A model generated the notes under the pieces. The model was not told where the DNA came from. It saw only the letters and a program-made list of their open reading frames with translations, and made no database searches. From an uncultured Christensenella sp. (GTDB lineage Bacteria > Bacillota > Clostridia > Christensenellales > UBA3700), in contig CAJTNW010000012.1 in assembly GCA_910577795.1 (NCBI GenBank), positions 1 to 44,377 of the forward strand: 44,377 nt of DNA, given 5' to 3'. The stretch's first letter is position 1. The number at the start of each line of letters is the position of its first letter. Shown piece by piece: positions 18,195-27,349 of this stretch. Both the position numbers and the translations under genes were made by a program.

Positions 18195-18236
18195 AAAATA
18201 GATAGCAATTAAAAATAAATTTTTTAGGAGGATATT

Positions 18237-19403
18237 ATGTTAGGAAAATTTACCTATTCTAACCCAACCAAGTTGTATTTTGGAAAAGAGGCTTTAGATG
18301 GTCTTAATGAGGAACTTCCAAAATATGGCAAAAACGTACTACTTATTTATGGTGGTGGGTCTATAAAAGCAAATGGTATTTATGACAAAGTAATTGAAAT
18401 TTTAAAAGCAAATGGCAAAAATATTTATGAAGATAGTGGGGTTATGCCAAACCCAACATATGACAAGTTGCAAGAAGGCATACAAAGGGCAAGAGATGCA
18501 AAAGCAGATTTATTATTAGCCGTTGGTGGTGGGTCTGTTTGCGACTATGCAAAAGCAGTTTCTGTTTCCGTAAACTGCACTGAAGATGCTTGGGATAAAT
18601 ATTTTGTACGTTTTGATGATGTTAGTTGCAAAATAGTACCTGTTGGCTCAGTACTTACAATGGTAGGCACTGGCAGTGAAATGAATGGTGGCTCTGTTAT
18701 AACTAACACTAAGCAAAAATTAAAAATTGGGCATGTGTTTGACGAAAATGTTTTTCCTAAATTTTCTATTTTAAATCCAGAATACACTTATACTCTACCA
18801 AAGTATCAAATGGTTGCAGGTATTTTTGATATTATGTCACACATATTAGAACAATATTTTTCTGGCAATGATGATAATACTAGCGACTATATTATGGAAG
18901 GTCTTTTGCACTCATTAATACATAGTAGCAAAATTGCCGTGCAAAATCCAACTGATTATGAAGCAAGGAGTAATATTATGTGGATAGCAACTTGGGCATT
19001 AAATACTCTTGTTTCAAAGGGCAAAACTACTGACTGGATGGTTCACATGCTAGGTCAAGCAGTGGGAGCACATACTAACGCAACACATGGTATGACATTA
19101 TCTGCAGTAAGCATACCTTATTACAAGTTTATTATGCCTTATGGACTAGATAAATTTGTAAGATATGCAGTAAATGTATGGGGGGTTCATCCACAAAACA
19201 AAACTAAGGAAGAAATTGCAAATGAAGGTTTACAAAATATGCAAAACTGGATGAGCGAAATGGGGCTTGCACTAAATCTTACACAACTAAATGTTACTGA
19301 AGATATGATAGATGCAATTACTAAAAGCACTGTTATAATGGATGGTGGATACAAAATATTAGACGAAAAAGACATCAAAAATGTGCTAAAAGCAAGCCTA
19401 TAA
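18237..19403 (+). CDS. Iron-containing alcohol dehydrogenase (NADPH-dependent butanol dehydrogenase-like)
   Basis: This 388-residue cytoplasmic enzyme should interconvert an alcohol and an aldehyde with NAD(P)H, a common fermentative role in anaerobes. The N-terminal nucleotide-binding half contains GGGS (97-100) followed by the CDYAKA stretch. The C-terminal helical half carries the metal site: the Asp and His in FDIMSHILEQYF near 194-198, and a histidine-rich stretch, GAHTNATHGMTLS, near 280. Length and motifs match the BdhA/YqdH-like branch. AGGAGG and a consensus promoter precede it, and a strong terminator follows. It stands alone. The physiological substrate is not decided by the sequence. 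Confidence 0.93.
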   Translation: MLGKFTYSNPTKLYFGKEALDGLNEELPKYGKNVLLIYGGGSIKANGIYDKVIEILKANGKNIYEDSGVMPNPTYDKLQEGIQRARDAKADLLLAVGGGSVCDYAKAVSVSVNCTEDAWDKYFVRFDDVSCKIVPVGSVLTMVGTGSEMNGGSVITNTKQKLKIGHVFDENVFPKFSILNPEYTYTLPKYQMVAGIFDIMSHILEQYFSGNDDNTSDYIMEGLLHSLIHSSKIAVQNPTDYEARSNIMWIATWALNTLVSKGKTTDWMVHMLGQAVGAHTNATHGMTLSAVSIPYYKFIMPYGLDKFVRYAVNVWGVHPQNKTKEEIANEGLQNMQNWMSEMGLALNLTQLNVTEDMIDAITKSTVIMDGGYKILDEKDIKNVLKASL

Positions 19404-19422
19404 AATGCATTGAAAACAAACA

Positions 19423-19450
19423 AAAAAAGCGGGATAAAACCCGCTTTTTT
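19423..19450. terminator. Bidirectional terminator
   Basis: AAAAAAGCGGG, a 6-nt loop and CCCGCTTTTTT form a GC-capped stem with A and T tracts on either side. It ends both the plus-strand dehydrogenase and the converging minus-strand GH31 transcript. Confidence 0.9.
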
Positions 19451-19529
19451 GTTATTTAATTTTTAAGACTTAAGCCTTATTTTAATACAAAAACTATTAA
19501 AAAATCGGTATTAAATGATTTTTTTGTTA

Positions 19530-21914
19530 TTAATCATTAAATTGCATATACAATAATTCGCAAAGTTGAGCCTTAAGACGTTTATGCCCACCAATACTAC
19601 TTAATGCTTTTTGCAATTGTGTTTTTGTTTGTACATTTTTAAACTTATTATATACTATAGTTTTTGCAGTGTTTTTATATTGATACTTGCTAAATATTCG
19701 TACAATATTTTCGTTTAAAGTACCATTTGTTATTCTACTATAGTCTAAAAGCACAATTTGCAATTTATCTGTTGGCTTAATAGTAACTTCAAACTCAACT
19801 GAATTATTTTTAGGTTGCAAATCAATAACTTTATCATTCAATTTAACTTGTACACTCTTATAGTTTAAAATATCTTTAAAGTTAATAATAAACTTTCTAT
19901 CAAAAGCAAGTTTTAAATCGCCAATACAAGGATTAATTTCAAATACTAATTCATTTTGTTGTTCTGCAACACTAAACTTGCGTTCTACAAACTCACCTTT
20001 TTTGTAATTATAACTTATGCCATCATCTTCATACAAATTAAATTCGCCATTACCACTATACACCAAAATATTCATTGTACTTGGGTTATCTGTGCTATTA
20101 CCATTATTGCACGCAAGTGGAATTATACTACCCTCTTTTGCAAACACAGGCATAAACTTAATATCTCTGTTTACAATAAACAAATTATCCCCATCATACA
20201 CTTTGCCAGTAAATATGTCAGTCCATCTGCCTTTTGGCAAAAATACTTGTGCTGGCGCAGTTAAGGTATAATTATCAGTCTTTTCAGTAATAGGTGCAAC
20301 TACAAGACTGCCACCAAACAAGTAGCAATTTTTGCATTTATATGCCCTTATATCCTTAGGATTATCATAATACATTGGTTCTATCAAACCTATGCCGTGC
20401 TTATGAGTCCTCATATTCATTGTATATAGAAATGGTATTAATGAATGACGTAATCTTAAATAATCAGTTGTAATACTTTCTGTTATGCTAGAATAATTCC
20501 AAGGTTCTTTACCCATTATGTCATTTTGAGTAGAGTGCAACCTTAAAATTGGTGAAAATACTCCAAACTGTATCCATCTGCAATACAATTCGTCATTTTT
20601 ATAGCCAAAATGATGACCACCAATATCGTGACTCCACCAAGAATAACCGCAATTTGTAGCAGTTGCAGTAAAATATGGTTGAAATTTTAAGCAACTCCAA
20701 GTAGTATTTGTATCGCCTGAAAAACCTAGCGGATACCTATGACTACCAATGCCTGCATAACGAGATAATATAATACCGCGTTTATTATCCTTGCAACTAT
20801 CTAGTGTGTGATAATGATTTAAAGCATACAATGGGTCTAGTCCAGTAATTTGGCTGCTTTTGCCCTGTTGCCAGTCTATCCACCAAAAGTCTACACCATC
20901 TTTTTCGTAAGGGTGATGCAAAATATCAAAATAATTATTTACAAACTTATGATTAGTCAAATCAAAATCAATAGGTGTTTCAGTTCTTGGGTCAACACCC
21001 ATAGCCTCTGCCATTTCCTTATACATTGACTCAAAGCCTCTTACACCTCTTGCTGGATGAAGATTTAATGTAACTTTTAAGTTTCTGTCATGCAACTCTT
21101 TTAAAAAGCCTTTATAGTCAGGGAATAGTTTTTCATTCCAAGTATACCCTGTCCAACCAGTTGATTCCCACGGATAGATATTGCCTGTCCTGTACTTTTT
21201 GTCTATACCATGAACCAAGTGCCAATCCATATCAACAGTTGCAACTGTAATTGGGATATTTCTTTTTATAAAGTTATCCATTACATTCAAATATTCCTTG
21301 TCTGAATATGCTCTATACCTACTCCACCAGTTACCCAAAACATATTTTGGAATAAGCGGAGTTTCACCACTTAGTTTATAAAAATCTACTATTGCTTCCC
21401 TATAATTATAACCATAAGCAAATATGTAATAGTCACGATTTTCGTAAGGTTTTACGCATAATTCACCCTCTTTATTATACACTAAAGAGTTACTATCATC
21501 TAAAATAGCAACACCATCTTTAGATATAACACCATCTTCTAATTTTACAGCACCTATAGTACCATCTAAAGTTCTGCAAGTACCTTTTAAGTTGCCAGAC
21601 TTTGCGTTTTTAACATTTCTTCCATCAGATAAAACTACAGATAAAAAATCACCTTTTTTGTTTATATTAACCTGTGCAAATTTTGTTTTTATTGTAATAT
21701 TTTTTGCATTTTCCGCAACCTCATATTCAGGGTTTGCAAAATTCCTATGTAAAATTTTTTGTGTAGGCAAATCATGAAACTCACCACTTTTGCTAACTTC
21801 TACCCTAAACAACTTATCTGTGATTATAGATATTCTTACATTGCCAATTACAACAATATTTTCCGCCGTGCTATCATTTATAGCATACAATAAATGTTTG
21901 TTTAAATCACTCAT
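19530..21914 (-). CDS. Glycoside hydrolase family 31 protein (alpha-glucosidase/alpha-xylosidase-like)
   Basis: GH31 enzymes hydrolyse terminal alpha-linked glucose or xylose from oligosaccharides. The 794-residue protein has an N-terminal beta-sandwich (about 1-190), a TIM barrel, and C-terminal beta domains. The nucleophile region reads WWIDWQQG with Asp347, instead of the common WxDMNE form, and the acid/base is probably Asp401 in GFSGDTNTTW. HDIGGHH follows. There is no signal peptide, so it should be cytoplasmic and act on imported sugars. About 60 basic, helical residues extend past the usual end. No ordinary ribosome-binding site precedes the ATG; a hairpin and a GGGGG tract lie there instead. 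Substrate is not determined. Confidence 0.9.
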   Translation of the reverse strand: MSDLNKHLLYAINDSTAENIVVIGNVRISIITDKLFRVEVSKSGEFHDLPTQKILHRNFANPEYEVAENAKNITIKTKFAQVNINKKGDFLSVVLSDGRNVKNAKSGNLKGTCRTLDGTIGAVKLEDGVISKDGVAILDDSNSLVYNKEGELCVKPYENRDYYIFAYGYNYREAIVDFYKLSGETPLIPKYVLGNWWSRYRAYSDKEYLNVMDNFIKRNIPITVATVDMDWHLVHGIDKKYRTGNIYPWESTGWTGYTWNEKLFPDYKGFLKELHDRNLKVTLNLHPARGVRGFESMYKEMAEAMGVDPRTETPIDFDLTNHKFVNNYFDILHHPYEKDGVDFWWIDWQQGKSSQITGLDPLYALNHYHTLDSCKDNKRGIILSRYAGIGSHRYPLGFSGDTNTTWSCLKFQPYFTATATNCGYSWWSHDIGGHHFGYKNDELYCRWIQFGVFSPILRLHSTQNDIMGKEPWNYSSITESITTDYLRLRHSLIPFLYTMNMRTHKHGIGLIEPMYYDNPKDIRAYKCKNCYLFGGSLVVAPITEKTDNYTLTAPAQVFLPKGRWTDIFTGKVYDGDNLFIVNRDIKFMPVFAKEGSIIPLACNNGNSTDNPSTMNILVYSGNGEFNLYEDDGISYNYKKGEFVERKFSVAEQQNELVFEINPCIGDLKLAFDRKFIINFKDILNYKSVQVKLNDKVIDLQPKNNSVEFEVTIKPTDKLQIVLLDYSRITNGTLNENIVRIFSKYQYKNTAKTIVYNKFKNVQTKTQLQKALSSIGGHKRLKAQLCELLYMQFND

Positions 21915-21924
21915 AATTTTATAA

Positions 21925-21962
21925 ATAATAGCAATACCACAAAAAATTAGTATTGCTATTAT
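21925..21962 (-). terminator. Hairpin between asnS and the GH31 gene
   Basis: ATAATAGCAATAC and GTATTGCTATTAT pair perfectly over 13 bp with a 12-nt loop. It ends 10 nt before the GH31 ATG, with TTTATAAAATT between them, so as a terminator for asnS its U tract is weak. AAGGGGG lies directly on its upstream side, so it may instead bring a ribosome-binding site close to the GH31 start. Confidence 0.6.
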
Positions 21963-22009
21963 CCCCCTTTTTTATTTTTTCTTAAAATTTAAAACTACAA
22001 AATGCAAAA

Positions 22010-23401
22010 TTAAAACTCACAAGTACCCGTTGTTCTTGGGAATGGTATAACATCACGAATATTGCTTACACCTGTTAGGTACATAATTAATCTTTCAAAA
22101 CCTAAGCCAAAGCCTGAATGTTTAACACCACCATATTTTCTTAAATCTAGATACCAAGAATAGTCTTCCTCTTTTAAGCCTAACTCATTAATACGTTTAA
22201 CTAATAAGTCATACCTTTCTTCTCTTTGAGAGCCGCCAATAATCTCACCAACACCCGGTACAAGCATATCTACTGCTGCAACAGTTTTGTTATCGTCATT
22301 CATTCTCATATAAAAGGCTTTTATATCCTTTGGATAGTTAGTTACAAAAATTGGGCCATTAAAAATTTGCTCTGTCAAAAATCTTTCATGCTCTGTTTGC
22401 AAATCTACACCCCATTCCACTTTATATTGGAACTCTTCGTTGTGTTTTTTCAAAATCTCTACAGCCTCTGTATATGTAACCTCTTTAAACTCACTATTTA
22501 CTAGTTTTGTAAGTCTTTCAATTAAGCCTTTATCTACAAAAGCATTCAAAAATTCCATTTCTTCTGGACACTTTGAAAGCACGTCTTTTATTACATACTT
22601 AATCATACCTTCAGCAACATTCATATCGTCATGCAAGTCTGCAAAAGCAATTTCTGGCTCTATCATCCAAAATTCTGCTGCGTGACGAGCGGTATAACTT
22701 TTTTCTGCCCTAAATGTTGGTCCAAAAGTATATACACTACCAAATGCCAAAGCATAACACTCTGCGTTTAACTGACCGCTTACTGTTAGACTTACAGGCT
22801 TTCCAAAAAAGTCTTGAGAGTAATCAATTTTGCCATCTTTAGTTTTTGGTGGGTTTTCCAAATCAAGTGTAGTAACTTTAAACATTTCACCTGCACCCTC
22901 GCAGTCACTACCAGTAATTAATGGTGTGTTTACATAAACAAAGCCTTGTTTTGCAAAAAAACTATGTATTGCTTGTGCTGCAACTGAACGGATTTTGAAT
23001 GTTGCAAGCATAAGATTTGTTCTTGGACGAAGATGTCCAATTTCACGCAAAAACTCTATTGAATGTCTTTTCTTTTGAAGCGGATAAGTAGGTGTACTTG
23101 TTGCCTCCAAAGTAAAACTTTCTGCCTTTATTTCAAATGGTTGTTTATTTTCAGGAGTCAAAACTACTTCACCAATTACACTAATTGCTGCACCTACATT
23201 TTGGCTAACCAATGTTTTGTAATCAGCAATAGTGCTATCTGCTATAACTTGAGTTGTTTTAAATCTACTACCATCATTTAACTCTACAAAAGCAAAATTT
23301 TTGCTATCACGAATAGTTCTAACCCAACCACTAATTTCAACTTTTTGTCCGCCAAGTTCTAAATATTTATCACCTAATTCTTTTAAAGTCATTCTTGACA
23401 T
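22010..23401 (-). CDS. asnS: Asparaginyl-tRNA synthetase
   Basis: This class II synthetase attaches asparagine to tRNA-Asn. The 463-residue protein has an N-terminal OB-fold anticodon-binding domain (about 1-105) and a catalytic domain with motif 2 FRAEKS, which is typical of AsnS, and motif 3 GFGLGFERL near the C-terminus. Length is normal. It begins 3 bp after the cyclophilin gene. I see no T-box leader, which fits its position at the end of a long operon rather than under its own promoter. Confidence 0.97.
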   Translation of the reverse strand: MSRMTLKELGDKYLELGGQKVEISGWVRTIRDSKNFAFVELNDGSRFKTTQVIADSTIADYKTLVSQNVGAAISVIGEVVLTPENKQPFEIKAESFTLEATSTPTYPLQKKRHSIEFLREIGHLRPRTNLMLATFKIRSVAAQAIHSFFAKQGFVYVNTPLITGSDCEGAGEMFKVTTLDLENPPKTKDGKIDYSQDFFGKPVSLTVSGQLNAECYALAFGSVYTFGPTFRAEKSYTARHAAEFWMIEPEIAFADLHDDMNVAEGMIKYVIKDVLSKCPEEMEFLNAFVDKGLIERLTKLVNSEFKEVTYTEAVEILKKHNEEFQYKVEWGVDLQTEHERFLTEQIFNGPIFVTNYPKDIKAFYMRMNDDNKTVAAVDMLVPGVGEIIGGSQREERYDLLVKRINELGLKEEDYSWYLDLRKYGGVKHSGFGLGFERLIMYLTGVSNIRDVIPFPRTTGTCEF

Positions 23402-23404
23402 ATA

Positions 23405-23908
23405 TTATTCCTCCACTATTTCCACATTTTTAATAATTATTGGCTCTACTGGAACATCATCAAAATAACCAACTGAATGAGTTTTTACTTTGCTCATATC
23501 CAATATTACTTGCAAACTTTCATTATCTGCAACTTCGCCAAACGCAGCATACTCACCATCAAGAAATGGAGTATCCACAGAACAAATAAAAAACTGAGAT
23601 GTTGCACTATCTTTAAACATTGTTCTTGCCATACTGATAGTACCTGCTTTATGCTGTCTCATGTTTTTAACACCATTTGACAAAAATTCACCTTTTATAG
23701 GAGTTAAATCGTCTTTTTGTTTCATATCAACAGTCATTCCACCACCTTGACACATAAAATTAGGTATTATTCTGTGAAATATTAAACCATTATAATGATT
23801 TGCTTTAGCAAGTTGCACAAAATTTGCTGTAGATATTGGTGCACACTCTGCATCTAAATTTAAATTTATTTTTCTGCCATCTTCTAAATTAATTGTTGCT
23901 TTAATCAT
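23405..23908 (-). CDS. Peptidyl-prolyl cis-trans isomerase, cyclophilin type
   Basis: This 167-residue cytoplasmic cyclophilin helps protein folding by rotating proline peptide bonds. The active-site motifs FHRIIPNFMCQGG (Arg and Phe) and SQFFIC are intact. No signal peptide is present, unlike secreted PpiA forms. AGGAG lies upstream. It sits 22 bp after the Dabb gene and 3 bp before asnS within the rnj operon. Confidence 0.95.
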   Translation of the reverse strand: MIKATINLEDGRKINLNLDAECAPISTANFVQLAKANHYNGLIFHRIIPNFMCQGGGMTVDMKQKDDLTPIKGEFLSNGVKNMRQHKAGTISMARTMFKDSATSQFFICSVDTPFLDGEYAAFGEVADNESLQVILDMSKVKTHSVGYFDDVPVEPIIIKNVEIVEE

Positions 23909-23930
23909 ATTATATCTCTCCTATTATTTA

Positions 23931-24218
23931 TCAAAATTCATAATCAACAGAATGTGATTTTTTGACAAGCCCGCTAACAAACTCTTTCACTGGAATATGT
24001 ACTGGGTGTACTTGATATGCCTCCATATCCTCACGAGTTTCAAAAACACACTCTAGGCAAACATCAAAACTTCGTGCACTTTTTACAAAATCACTACCTG
24101 CTTGCACACTTTTTAAAATGTCTATTTTGCCTTGCATAGACATAAATTTTTCCACCATAGCCTTACAATTATCCATGCTTGGATTTTTTAGTTTATACAT
24201 AACTATATGTTTAATCAT
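23931..24218 (-). CDS. Dabb (stress-responsive alpha/beta barrel) domain protein
   Basis: This 95-residue protein begins with MIKHIVMYKLK, the usual Dabb opening, and contains the conserved late HPVHIPVKEFV stretch. Dabb proteins are dimeric ferredoxin-like folds; some are stress-induced and some act as small enzymes, but bacterial members are mostly uncharacterised. Its start overlaps the preceding glycosyltransferase gene by 8 nt, so it is cotranscribed and coupled. The exact role is unknown. Confidence 0.9.
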   Translation of the reverse strand: MIKHIVMYKLKNPSMDNCKAMVEKFMSMQGKIDILKSVQAGSDFVKSARSFDVCLECVFETREDMEAYQVHPVHIPVKEFVSGLVKKSHSVDYEF

Positions 24219-25500
24219 TTTCTTGCTCCTCTGCTGTATTTTCCAATTTATCTAAGTTTTCCAACTCATTAAGTCCCACTTTTTTTATCTGTTCTTGTTC
24301 TTCAACTTTGCTGTTCCGGTTGTTTTGTGCTATTTTTATAATAATATCGCCTAAAACTTTATCACTATCTGGTACAACAAACTCATTTTGAGCATATCTC
24401 ATATCGTCAGCAAAATCACCATCTGCCATAAATTTAGAGATACTTGCAATAAGTTCGTCATTATTTCTTCCAAGCAAAGCAAGTTGGTTAGTTGCAAGAT
24501 AATGTGAATTTCTATTTTCTAGTGCGTCTCCGCCATTACACAATATTATATTGCTGTTATGATACATTGCCTCATAAGTAATTGATGCAGTTGGTGATAC
24601 TATCATAATATCTGCAACACTATACAATTTTGCAAATTTATCTATTTCTTCAATTAAAAATACTTTATCCTCTATTGCACGATTTTTAGTAATAAGTTCA
24701 CAATATTTAATTAGTCCATTATTACCGCCACTCAAAACAATTATATTAATATCATTTTCAAGTTCTGCAAGGCTAGTAAAAACATTTCTTACAGCAGACT
24801 GACCATATCTTCCACCGCAAATAACAATATTCAGTTTGTCATTGTTAATTCCTAATTCTTCAAGCACTTGTTTTTTGTCAAACTGCTCTTTACTATCCTT
24901 AACAAGAGGTGTACCAACTATGTCTATTTTACCATCTTCAATACCCAATGTAATTAATCTTTCTTTTACATCGCTGTTTTGCACAAAATATCTGTTTGCT
25001 TTATAATTTACAAATCTTGCATCTAAGCAATAATCTGTAACAAGTCCGCAAATATCTATATTTTTAAGTTTTGCTTTATCGCATGCTTTAACAGTATCTC
25101 TTAAAAGTTTAGGAGTGCTACAAACAACCACTTCAGGGTTATATCTTAATAATATATTTCTAATTCGTCTGTATTGTTCTGTCCAGTTGTAAGCAATACC
25201 TTTTAGTCCGCCAGTTGGCTCAACAAGTTCCTTACATTCTTTTTTGCTTTTATTTACATTTATCCTATTCCAAATAGTATTAAAACTTAAATGTAAATTA
25301 TTTATCCAAGCACAACCTCTGCTAAAAAATCTATAAACATAAAAAGCCATTTTGTACCAATAAAATGGGTACAATTCCTTATCACTGATAGCCACTACAT
25401 AACTATCACCTTGCGTTTCAATATACTCTTTTACAGCAGTAATGCTTGAGTCATATCTTCCTTCGCCATACAACAATAAAATGCACTTTTTCTCTAACAT
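24211..25500 (-). CDS. MGDG synthase/MurG-like glycosyltransferase (GT28)
   Basis: The 429-residue protein has the two-domain GT-B layout of processive diacylglycerol glucosyltransferases and MGDG synthases. The N-terminal acceptor domain (about 1-200) includes the PEVVVCSTP and GLVTDY stretches. The C-terminal nucleotide-sugar domain begins near 210 with NIVICGGRYG and carries the donor-site SPTASITYEAMY. There is no full membrane helix, so it probably attaches to the inner membrane face through aromatic and basic patches. It may make glycolipids for membrane or lipoteichoic acid anchors. The last 40 residues are acidic and Gln-rich. It overlaps its neighbours on both sides by 7-8 nt. Donor and acceptor are not certain. 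Confidence 0.82.
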   Translation of the reverse strand: MLEKKCILLLYGEGRYDSSITAVKEYIETQGDSYVVAISDKELYPFYWYKMAFYVYRFFSRGCAWINNLHLSFNTIWNRINVNKSKKECKELVEPTGGLKGIAYNWTEQYRRIRNILLRYNPEVVVCSTPKLLRDTVKACDKAKLKNIDICGLVTDYCLDARFVNYKANRYFVQNSDVKERLITLGIEDGKIDIVGTPLVKDSKEQFDKKQVLEELGINNDKLNIVICGGRYGQSAVRNVFTSLAELENDINIIVLSGGNNGLIKYCELITKNRAIEDKVFLIEEIDKFAKLYSVADIMIVSPTASITYEAMYHNSNIILCNGGDALENRNSHYLATNQLALLGRNNDELIASISKFMADGDFADDMRYAQNEFVVPDSDKVLGDIIIKIAQNNRNSKVEEQEQIKKVGLNELENLDKLENTAEEQEND

Positions 25501-26714
25501 TTTACCACCTTCTTACGCAAAATATCTCGTTTTGACAAATGATATTCTGTTTTTATAAATAATTTTTGTTGCACAAGTTTAGCATCTTCTACTAACTCGC
25601 CGTCAACATTTTCCATTATTTCTATTTTAATTATTTTGTTAAGCAAATCATCTGATGCGGATAAAATCTCCAAACTATCGCAAACAGCAAATCTGTTGCG
25701 TTGTTCTATCCAAATACCGCCTTTAGTGTCATCATAATCAATAACCTCTGCCATAAATTCATACTCACCAGCAGTTTGATTATTTTCGTAACTTATGTTG
25801 TCACTATCACCATAGTAAAAACCTGTTGTATAATCTCTGTGTGCTATCTTGTTAAGTTCGTCCAACAAATATTTTGGCACACTATTTTGTCCTTTTTGTA
25901 AAAACGCATCCAAACCCTTTCTATAAGCATTTATTACAGTACCGACATAATACTGAGATTTCATTCTTCCTTCAATTTTAAAAGAAGTTACACCCGCATC
26001 AATTAAGTCTTTTATATTTGCAAGCATATTTAAATCTTTGCTATTTAATATGTAAGAGCCTCGCTCATCTTCAGACAAAAACAATTGTCTTTTGTCATTA
26101 TTAACTTCGTGAATAGCATATTCCCATCTGCAAGCCTGCACACAGTCGCCACGATTACCATCTCTATGTGTTAAAAAATTACTCAATAAACATCTACCGC
26201 TATGAGAAACACACATTGCACCATGCACAAAAGCCTCCAGTTCCACATTAGGCACAAACTCACTTATTTCCTTAATTTCAGCAACACTTAACTCCCTTGC
26301 CAAAACCACTCTTTTAACACCACATTCCGCCCAAAATTTTACTGTGTATTTGTTTGTAGCATTTGCTTGAGTAGAAAGATGTATTTCAGTATGTTTTAGT
26401 ATATCTCTGCAAAAACAGATTATTCCGGGGTCGGATACAATAACTGCATCAACACCAATATCGTCTAAAAATTTAAGGTACTTATCTAGACCTTCAAAAT
26501 CACTATTATGTGCAACAATATTACAAGTTACATAAAATTTTTTGTCCTTTGAATGACAATAGTCTACAGCCTCTTTTAGTCCATCATCACTAAAATTTTT
26601 TGCACCTTTTCTAAGTCCATAGTTATTGCCACTTGCATATACAGCATCTGCCCCAAAGTGAATTGCAGTTTTAAGTTTTTTAAAATCACCCGCAGGCGCT
26701 AATAATTCCATCAT
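25494..26714 (-). CDS. Peptidase U32 family protein, tRNA uridine hydroxylation type (TrhP-like)
   Basis: U32 proteins of this class are not true peptidases; characterised members (TrhP, RlhA) hydroxylate RNA bases using prephenate. The 406-residue protein opens with MELLAPAGDF. It contains the U32 signature EAFVHGAMCVSHSGRCLLS, then NRGDCVQACRWEY, whose cysteines can bind an iron-sulfur cluster. It overlaps the trmR-like methyltransferase gene by 4 nt. In Bacillus subtilis the yrrM-yrrN-yrrO genes make 5-methoxyuridine at tRNA position 34, with U32 proteins adding the hydroxyl first. Here only one U32 gene is present, so it may act alone. Confidence 0.9.
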   Translation of the reverse strand: MMELLAPAGDFKKLKTAIHFGADAVYASGNNYGLRKGAKNFSDDGLKEAVDYCHSKDKKFYVTCNIVAHNSDFEGLDKYLKFLDDIGVDAVIVSDPGIICFCRDILKHTEIHLSTQANATNKYTVKFWAECGVKRVVLARELSVAEIKEISEFVPNVELEAFVHGAMCVSHSGRCLLSNFLTHRDGNRGDCVQACRWEYAIHEVNNDKRQLFLSEDERGSYILNSKDLNMLANIKDLIDAGVTSFKIEGRMKSQYYVGTVINAYRKGLDAFLQKGQNSVPKYLLDELNKIAHRDYTTGFYYGDSDNISYENNQTAGEYEFMAEVIDYDDTKGGIWIEQRNRFAVCDSLEILSASDDLLNKIIKIEIMENVDGELVEDAKLVQQKLFIKTEYHLSKRDILRKKVVKC

Positions 26715-27313
26715 TTTATGAATTCTATAATGGCAATGCCATCTCCTTTTTCCATAATTTGTGTACGAAAATCGCTATTATTCATTACATAACTTAAAAA
26801 TTTTCTTAATCCTACTACAATTGTCCTAAACTTATGTGGTGGTTTTTTACCATTTGCAACTAGTCCACGAAAAAGCACATTGTCGCAAAAAATATAGCCG
26901 CCTTTATTAATGTTATTAATAACTAAATTCATATAATTTAGATACTTGCTTTTAGGCCCATCAATAAAAACCAAATCATAACAATTGCCATTTATTATGT
27001 TTGGCAACAACTCCATTGCGTCACCTAAATAACTATTTACTCTGCTATCAACCCCAAACTTTTTAAAGTTGGTTATTGCCTCTTGTTGTCTTTCCTCAAG
27101 TAACTCAATTGTATCAAGTATAGCACTTTCTTCAGTAGTAAGCATAAGTGAACCACTATACCCTATTGCAGTGCCAATTTCAAGTATACGTTTAGGTTTT
27201 ATTTTTTTAACTAACGCCAAAAGTTCTTCCTTAGAGTCATCAAGAATAACAGGAATAAATCTTTCCCGTGCTAGATTTTCTATTTGTTTAAAATCACTAT
27301 CAAAATCTTGCAT
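26711..27313 (-). CDS. trmR: tRNA 5-hydroxyuridine methyltransferase (O-methyltransferase)
   Basis: This 200-residue SAM-dependent class I O-methyltransferase should methylate 5-hydroxyuridine at the tRNA wobble position, as TrmR (YrrM) does. Motif I is EIGTAIGYSGSLM. FIDGPKSKYLNY follows at mid-length, the usual metal and substrate region of the catechol-OMT-like fold. I choose the ATG at 27313 because GGAG lies 6 nt before it; the in-frame ATG at 27325 overlaps that ribosome-binding site. It lies 36 bp after rnj and overlaps the U32 gene by 4 nt, the same pairing as in Bacillus, which supports the tRNA role over small-molecule methylation. Confidence 0.85.
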   Translation of the reverse strand: MQDFDSDFKQIENLARERFIPVILDDSKEELLALVKKIKPKRILEIGTAIGYSGSLMLTTEESAILDTIELLEERQQEAITNFKKFGVDSRVNSYLGDAMELLPNIINGNCYDLVFIDGPKSKYLNYMNLVINNINKGGYIFCDNVLFRGLVANGKKPPHKFRTIVVGLRKFLSYVMNNSDFRTQIMEKGDGIAIIEFIK

Positions 27314-27349
27314 AATGTACTCCAAACTTTTACTTAACCTAATTGTAAA

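Larger units (their letters stand above)
17813..18236. other. Divergent intergenic region, 424 bp
   Basis: It carries a promoter for each side (17901-17929 minus, 18166-18194 plus), a 10-codon open frame before the lipoprotein gene, and a perfect 11-bp hairpin at 17949-17974. The remaining AT-rich sequence shows no RNA gene or longer reading frame that I can support. Confidence 0.6.
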
